Shown here: one piece after another, positions 60,943 to 64,000 of the stretch | Numbering within the stretch: position 1 is the stretch's first letter | How the letters are laid out: every line of letters starts with the position of its first letter | Source of the DNA: Peptococcaceae bacterium 1109 | GTDB taxonomy: Bacteria; Bacillota; Limnochordia; Darwinibacteriales; Darwinibacteriaceae | Assembly: GCA_001028815.1 (NCBI GenBank) | Contig: LDJB01000001.1 | Location: forward strand, 639,634 to 703,633 | Direction: 5' to 3' | Length of the DNA: 64,000 bases | Program-made: the position numbers and the translations under genes | Notes under the pieces: model-generated | What the model was told of the DNA's origin: nothing | Seen by the model: the letters and a program-made list of their open reading frames with translations, nothing else | Database searches by the model: none

Positions 60943-63130
60943 TTATAGTAGAAACAGGGGGTCCACGTCAATGGCTACGTGTACATTATTACCAGGAACC
61001 GGCAAATTTGGCAGAAGATGGTGGACGTCCCCTTTCAACACGATCTGCCAGCGGTGCCGGCCCTTAATCTTCCCAATCGGTGCTGGCGCGGGGCCGTAGA
61101 GCTGGTCTTGGGTTACACCGTTGTCCTTGAGGAACTTCCCAATCTGTCGAATGTGCTTTTCCGCCGCGCCTTCAGGGCCTGTGCAAAGGATCCGCACCAG
61201 TTCGGCGAAGGGCGGATAGCCCATCTGGCGGCGGAAGGAGATCTCCTGGCGGAAGAAGCGCCTGTAGTCGTGTTCCTTGGCCGCTTGGATGGCAAAATGG
61301 GCAGGATCGTAGCACTGGATGATCACCCGCCCTGGCCTGTCTCCCCGCCCGGCCCTTCCTGCCACTTGGGTGAGGAGCTGGAAAGTGCGTTCCGAGGCCC
61401 GGATATCCGGGAGGTTAAGGCTTAAGTCCGCACTAAGTACTCCCACTAAGGTGACATTGGGGAAGTCCAGCCCTTTGGCCACCATCTGGGTGCCGATGAG
61501 GATATGGGTGCGGCCAGCGGCGAAACTCTTCAAAATGGCTCGGTGTGCCCCTTTACGGCGGGTCGTATCCGCGTCCATCCGCTTAATCTCCGCTTGGGGA
61601 AACATCTTTTTGAGGACTTCTTGTACTTGCTCTGTCCCTACTCCAAACTGCCTCAGGTAGCGCGATGCGCAGTTTGGGCACTTTTCAGGCAGTTCTTGCC
61701 TGGCAGTACAGTAGTGGCAGTGCATCTTGCCATCTGCCTTGTGGTAGGTCATGCTCACGCTGCAGTTCTCGCACTGCAGGACGTGGCCGCACTCCCTGCA
61801 CAGGACAAAAGCGGAAAAACCCCTGCGGTTCAGGAGGATAATGGCCTGCTCTTGCCTTTGCAGGACGTGCTGCAAGGCTTGGTGGAGGCTTCTGCTCAGC
61901 ATGCTGCGGTTCCCCGCCTCAAACTCTACCCGCATGTCCACCAGTTCTACCTTGGGAAGGGGGCGCTGTTCGACCCGTTCTGGCAGGGACACCAAACGGT
62001 ATGTTCCAGCGATCGCCCGGTGATAGCTCTCAACAGACGGTGTCGCGCTCCCCAGAACCACCAGGGCACCTGCGAGTTCTGCTCGCTTTTCCGCGACCGC
62101 GCGGGTATGGTAGCGAATGGAACCCTCGCTTTGCTTATATGTCCCTTCATGCTCCTCATCTATAACGATCAGCCCCAAGCGCTTGAGGGGAGCGAATACC
62201 GCGGAGCGGGCGCCGATGACTACCTCTGCTTCTCCCCGGAAGATGCGCCACCACTCATCGTGGCGTTCACCATCAGAGAGGCCGCTGTGAAGCACTGCGA
62301 TGCTCTCTCCGAAACGGCTGCCAAAGCGGCTCACCGTCTGAGGGGTTAAGGCGATCTCAGGCACCAGGACGAGGGCCTGCTTGCCCTGGTCCAATACGCG
62401 CTTGATGATCTGGAGGTAAACCTCGGTCTTGCCGCTGCCCGTGACTCCGTGCAGAAGCACAGGCCGGCCCTCTCCCGCCAGTTCAGCGAGGATATCTGCG
62501 CAAGCTTGGGTTTGGGCGGGGGTGAGGGCCGGGGCAGGAAAAGCGATCTCATCCCACTCTGCCCGGCGCTCCACCTGTTCGTGGGAGATGGCCACCACGC
62601 CGTTTTTTTTCCAGCGCCTGCAAGGCCTGGTAGCTTCCTCCAGCGCCTTTAACTAGCTCCGCAGCCTCCATGGGGCCTGAGGTTCGCAGCATCTCCACCA
62701 TGCGCCGCTGGGCTGTGGCCCTGGGGGAGAGCTCAGGGTTGGGAGAAAGGAGCCGGACAACTTGCTTAACCTTTACTCCCACCCTCTCCCTGCCGAAGCG
62801 GACGCCTGGGGGAAGCATGTACTGCAGGGCTTCGGAGAGAAGGCCGTGATAGGCGCCGCGCATCCATAGAGCAAGCTCCATGAGGCTGGGCAAGATGACT
62901 GGCTCAGAGTCCAGGACGCGCGCAATATCCCGGATTTTGTCCGGGGAAATGCTTGGGTTTTCAGTTAGGTTAATCACATATCCTTCTAGGCGCCGGGGGC
63001 CGAAGGGGACAAGCACCCTGTGCCCCACTTCTACGTTCAGGTGCGGGGGTATGCGGTATGTAAAGATGCGGTCAACTGCTTCCGCCTTCACATCCACAAT
63101 TACCCCAGCATACAGCTGCTTACTGCTCAA
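60943..63130 (-). CDS. priA: Primosomal replication helicase PriA, interrupted by one extra base
   Basis: Two track ORFs (62549-63130 from a TTG, and 60943-62598) make one PriA of 728 residues. N-terminal 3'-OH-binding domain (YAGVIVDVKAEAVDRIFTY), helicase with HGVTGSGKTEVY, IVIDEEHEGTYKQ, ATPSVESY, and the zinc module CRECGHVLQCENC ... CHYCTARQELPEKCPNC. The frames meet at 62603-62610, where the mRNA has eight As (GCG CTG GAA AAA AAA CGG); with seven it reads ALEKNGVVAISHE, the expected sequence. PriA restarts stalled replication. See findings. Confidence 0.92.
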
Positions 63131-63157
63131 CTGCTCAGCTTCTCCTCCCAGTAAGAC

Positions 63158-63186
63158 AAAAATACCTGTGGCGTTATGCCCACAGG
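63158..63186 (-). terminator. Terminator/attenuator between rpoZ and priA
   Basis: CCTGTGG/CCACAGG 7-bp stem, 8-base loop, followed by TATTTTTG on the minus strand. It would reduce transcription entering priA. Confidence 0.75.
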
Positions 63187-63192
63187 CTTGTG

Positions 63193-63399
63193 TTACTTAA
63201 TACCTTCCTTGGTGTAAACCCACTTCACCTTGCCGCTGTTGATTTCCTCGAGGGCAATGGTTACAGGCTTTACAGATGCGTGGTCCACTAATGGTTGAGC
63301 TCCTTCCAGCAGTTGACGGGCACGTTTTGCAGCTGCTACAATCACTGTATAGCGGCTTGCACCCTGCATTTCCATATCTCCAGCGCTGATTACTCGCAT
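63193..63399 (-). CDS. rpoZ: RNA polymerase omega subunit
   Basis: Start at ATG 63399 (MRVISAGDMEMQGASRYTVI) with AAGGGG 6 bases upstream; 68 residues. RYTVIVAAAKRARQLLEG and VTIALEEINSGKVKW are the omega signature. Follows gmk by 2 bases. The coaBC gene that usually separates rpoZ from priA is absent. Confidence 0.95.
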   Translation of the reverse strand: MRVISAGDMEMQGASRYTVIVAAAKRARQLLEGAQPLVDHASVKPVTIALEEINSGKVKWVYTKEGIK

Positions 63400-63401
63400 A
63401 C

Positions 63402-64000
63402 CTATCCCCTTCCTTCCCAAAGTGATTGCAGTTCGGCCAGGTCAATTCGGCTCACTTTCGAACTCTCGCTTAAGATGATATTCCTGAGCTGTTCTGCTGC
63501 CCTGCTTAGCTCATCGTTGATAATAAAATAGTCGTAGTGCACTACGTGCTGCAGCTCTTCCCAGGACTTCTGCAAGCGCTTTGCGATTTCCCCTTGGGCG
63601 TCAGAACCCCTGAGTGTGAGGCGCTTCTCCAGTTCGGCCCTGGTTGGGGGCAAGAGAAACACAAAGACTGCTTCGGGCATCTTCTGCCGAATTTGACTGG
63701 CCCCTTGAATATCTATGTCCATAATGACAGTGTTGCCATTAGCGATTTGCTCCATTACGAAATCTTTAGGAGTCCCGTAGCGGTATCCCACAAACGTGGC
63801 ATATTCCAAGAGCTTATCTTGTTGGATGAGTTCATCAAATTCTTCTTCCGTGCGGAAGAAGTAATCTACGCCATCCACCTCTCCCTTGCGGGGCGGCCGG
63901 GTGGTAACACTCACAGAATATTTGAGATTAGGGATAGTGGGAAATACTGCGTTCATGACTGAGTTCTTGCCAGCACCGCTTGGCCCTGACAGTACTATCA
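63402..64000 (-). CDS. gmk: Guanylate kinase, partial (5' end beyond window)
   Basis: About 199 residues in the window, lacking only a few N-terminal ones. Upstream of the track ATG the frame stays open and gives IVLSGPSGAGKNSVMN, the P-loop, so the track ATG at 63956 is internal. Further motifs: SVTTRPPRKGEVDGVDYFF, and IMDIDIQGASQI. Phosphorylates GMP to GDP. Confidence 0.96.
   Translation of the reverse strand, partial: IVLSGPSGAGKNSVMNAVFPTIPNLKYSVSVTTRPPRKGEVDGVDYFFRTEEEFDELIQQDKLLEYATFVGYRYGTPKDFVMEQIANGNTVIMDIDIQGASQIRQKMPEAVFVFLLPPTRAELEKRLTLRGSDAQGEIAKRLQKSWEELQHVVHYDYFIINDELSRAAEQLRNIILSESSKVSRIDLAELQSLWEGRG

Overview
The window is a chromosomal segment of a Gram-positive, endospore-forming, flagellated member of the Bacillota (Firmicutes) of moderate-to-high GC (roughly 55%, estimated by eye). 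The call rests on codY, Spo0A-like and SigH-like proteins, ylbJ, PASTA kinase, FapR, HslUV and, above all, gene order. Read on the minus strand from right to left, the backbone follows the Bacillus subtilis order gmk-rpoZ-priA-def-fmt-rsmB-rlmN-stp-prkC-rsgA-rpe-thiN-rpmB-asp23-fakA-degV-recG-fapR-plsX-fabD-fabG-acpP-rnc-smc-ftsY-ylxM-ffh-rpsP-khpA-rimM-trmD-rplS-rbgA-rnhB-dprA-topA-trmFO-xerC-hslV-hslU-codY-flgB-flgC-fliE-fliF. Features such as fhaA, a FtsW/RodA protein and a class B PBP inside the kinase locus, fabH and fabF in the fab cluster, and a second codY-type regulator set point to a deep Clostridia/Limnochordia-like lineage rather than a Bacillus; I cannot name the species.

Layout: 1-2.1 kb flagellar basal body (fliF partial, fliE, flgC, flgB); 2.2-9.3 kb codY, HslUV protease, xerC, trmFO, topA; 9.3-13.1 kb competence/recombination proteins DprA and ComM, a zinc-ribbon protein and two tandem Lrp regulators; 13.2-17.8 kb D,D-carboxypeptidase, YraN, HD-GYP, RNase HII, RbgA, signal peptidase; 17.9-26.5 kb ribosome/tRNA maturation, SRP pathway and SMC; 26.6-28.1 kb an inserted SigH-like sigma factor with a divergent S24-like regulator; 28.1-34.6 kb RNase III and fatty-acid synthesis under a FapR operator; 34.6-41.3 kb rpmF-DUF177, ylbK/ylbJ, coaD, rsmD, recG; 41.3-44.2 kb fatty acid kinase (FakA/DegV) and Asp23; 44.3-47 kb rpmB, a TPP-riboswitch thiamine salvage operon, an orphan structured RNA and rpe; 47-55 kb Ser/Thr kinase-phosphatase-FHA-cell wall synthesis cluster and rlmN; 55-57.4 kb an integrase-like small protein, tRNA-Pro, an oxidoreductase and a divergent Spo0A; 57.4-64 kb rsmB, a membrane zinc protease, fmt, def, priA, rpoZ, gmk (partial). 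There are no insertion sequences, CRISPR arrays or prophages that I can see.

The most notable observations are: (i) three essential genes (trmD, smc, priA) are each split by exactly one extra base in a homopolymer, and the one in trmD sits at CCC-G, the very type of proline codon at which loss of the TrmD product (m1G37) is known to cause +1 slippage; this is either a self-regulating recoding site or, with the other two, a sign of sequencing error or strain decay; (ii) an independent, promoter-to-terminator transcription unit of about 245 nt between rpe and thiT whose ends pair into a long helix, like 6S RNA; (iii) a 33-codon membrane microprotein, absent from the ORF track, translationally coupled between fhaA and the phosphatase; (iv) a divergent sigma factor/S24-like pair inserted between rnc and smc, with a perfect inverted repeat; (v) a Spo0A homologue with changes in both the acidic pocket and recognition helix. 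Many starts in the supplied track are upstream of the real ones; I moved them where a ribosome binding site, promoter or family alignment decided the matter.
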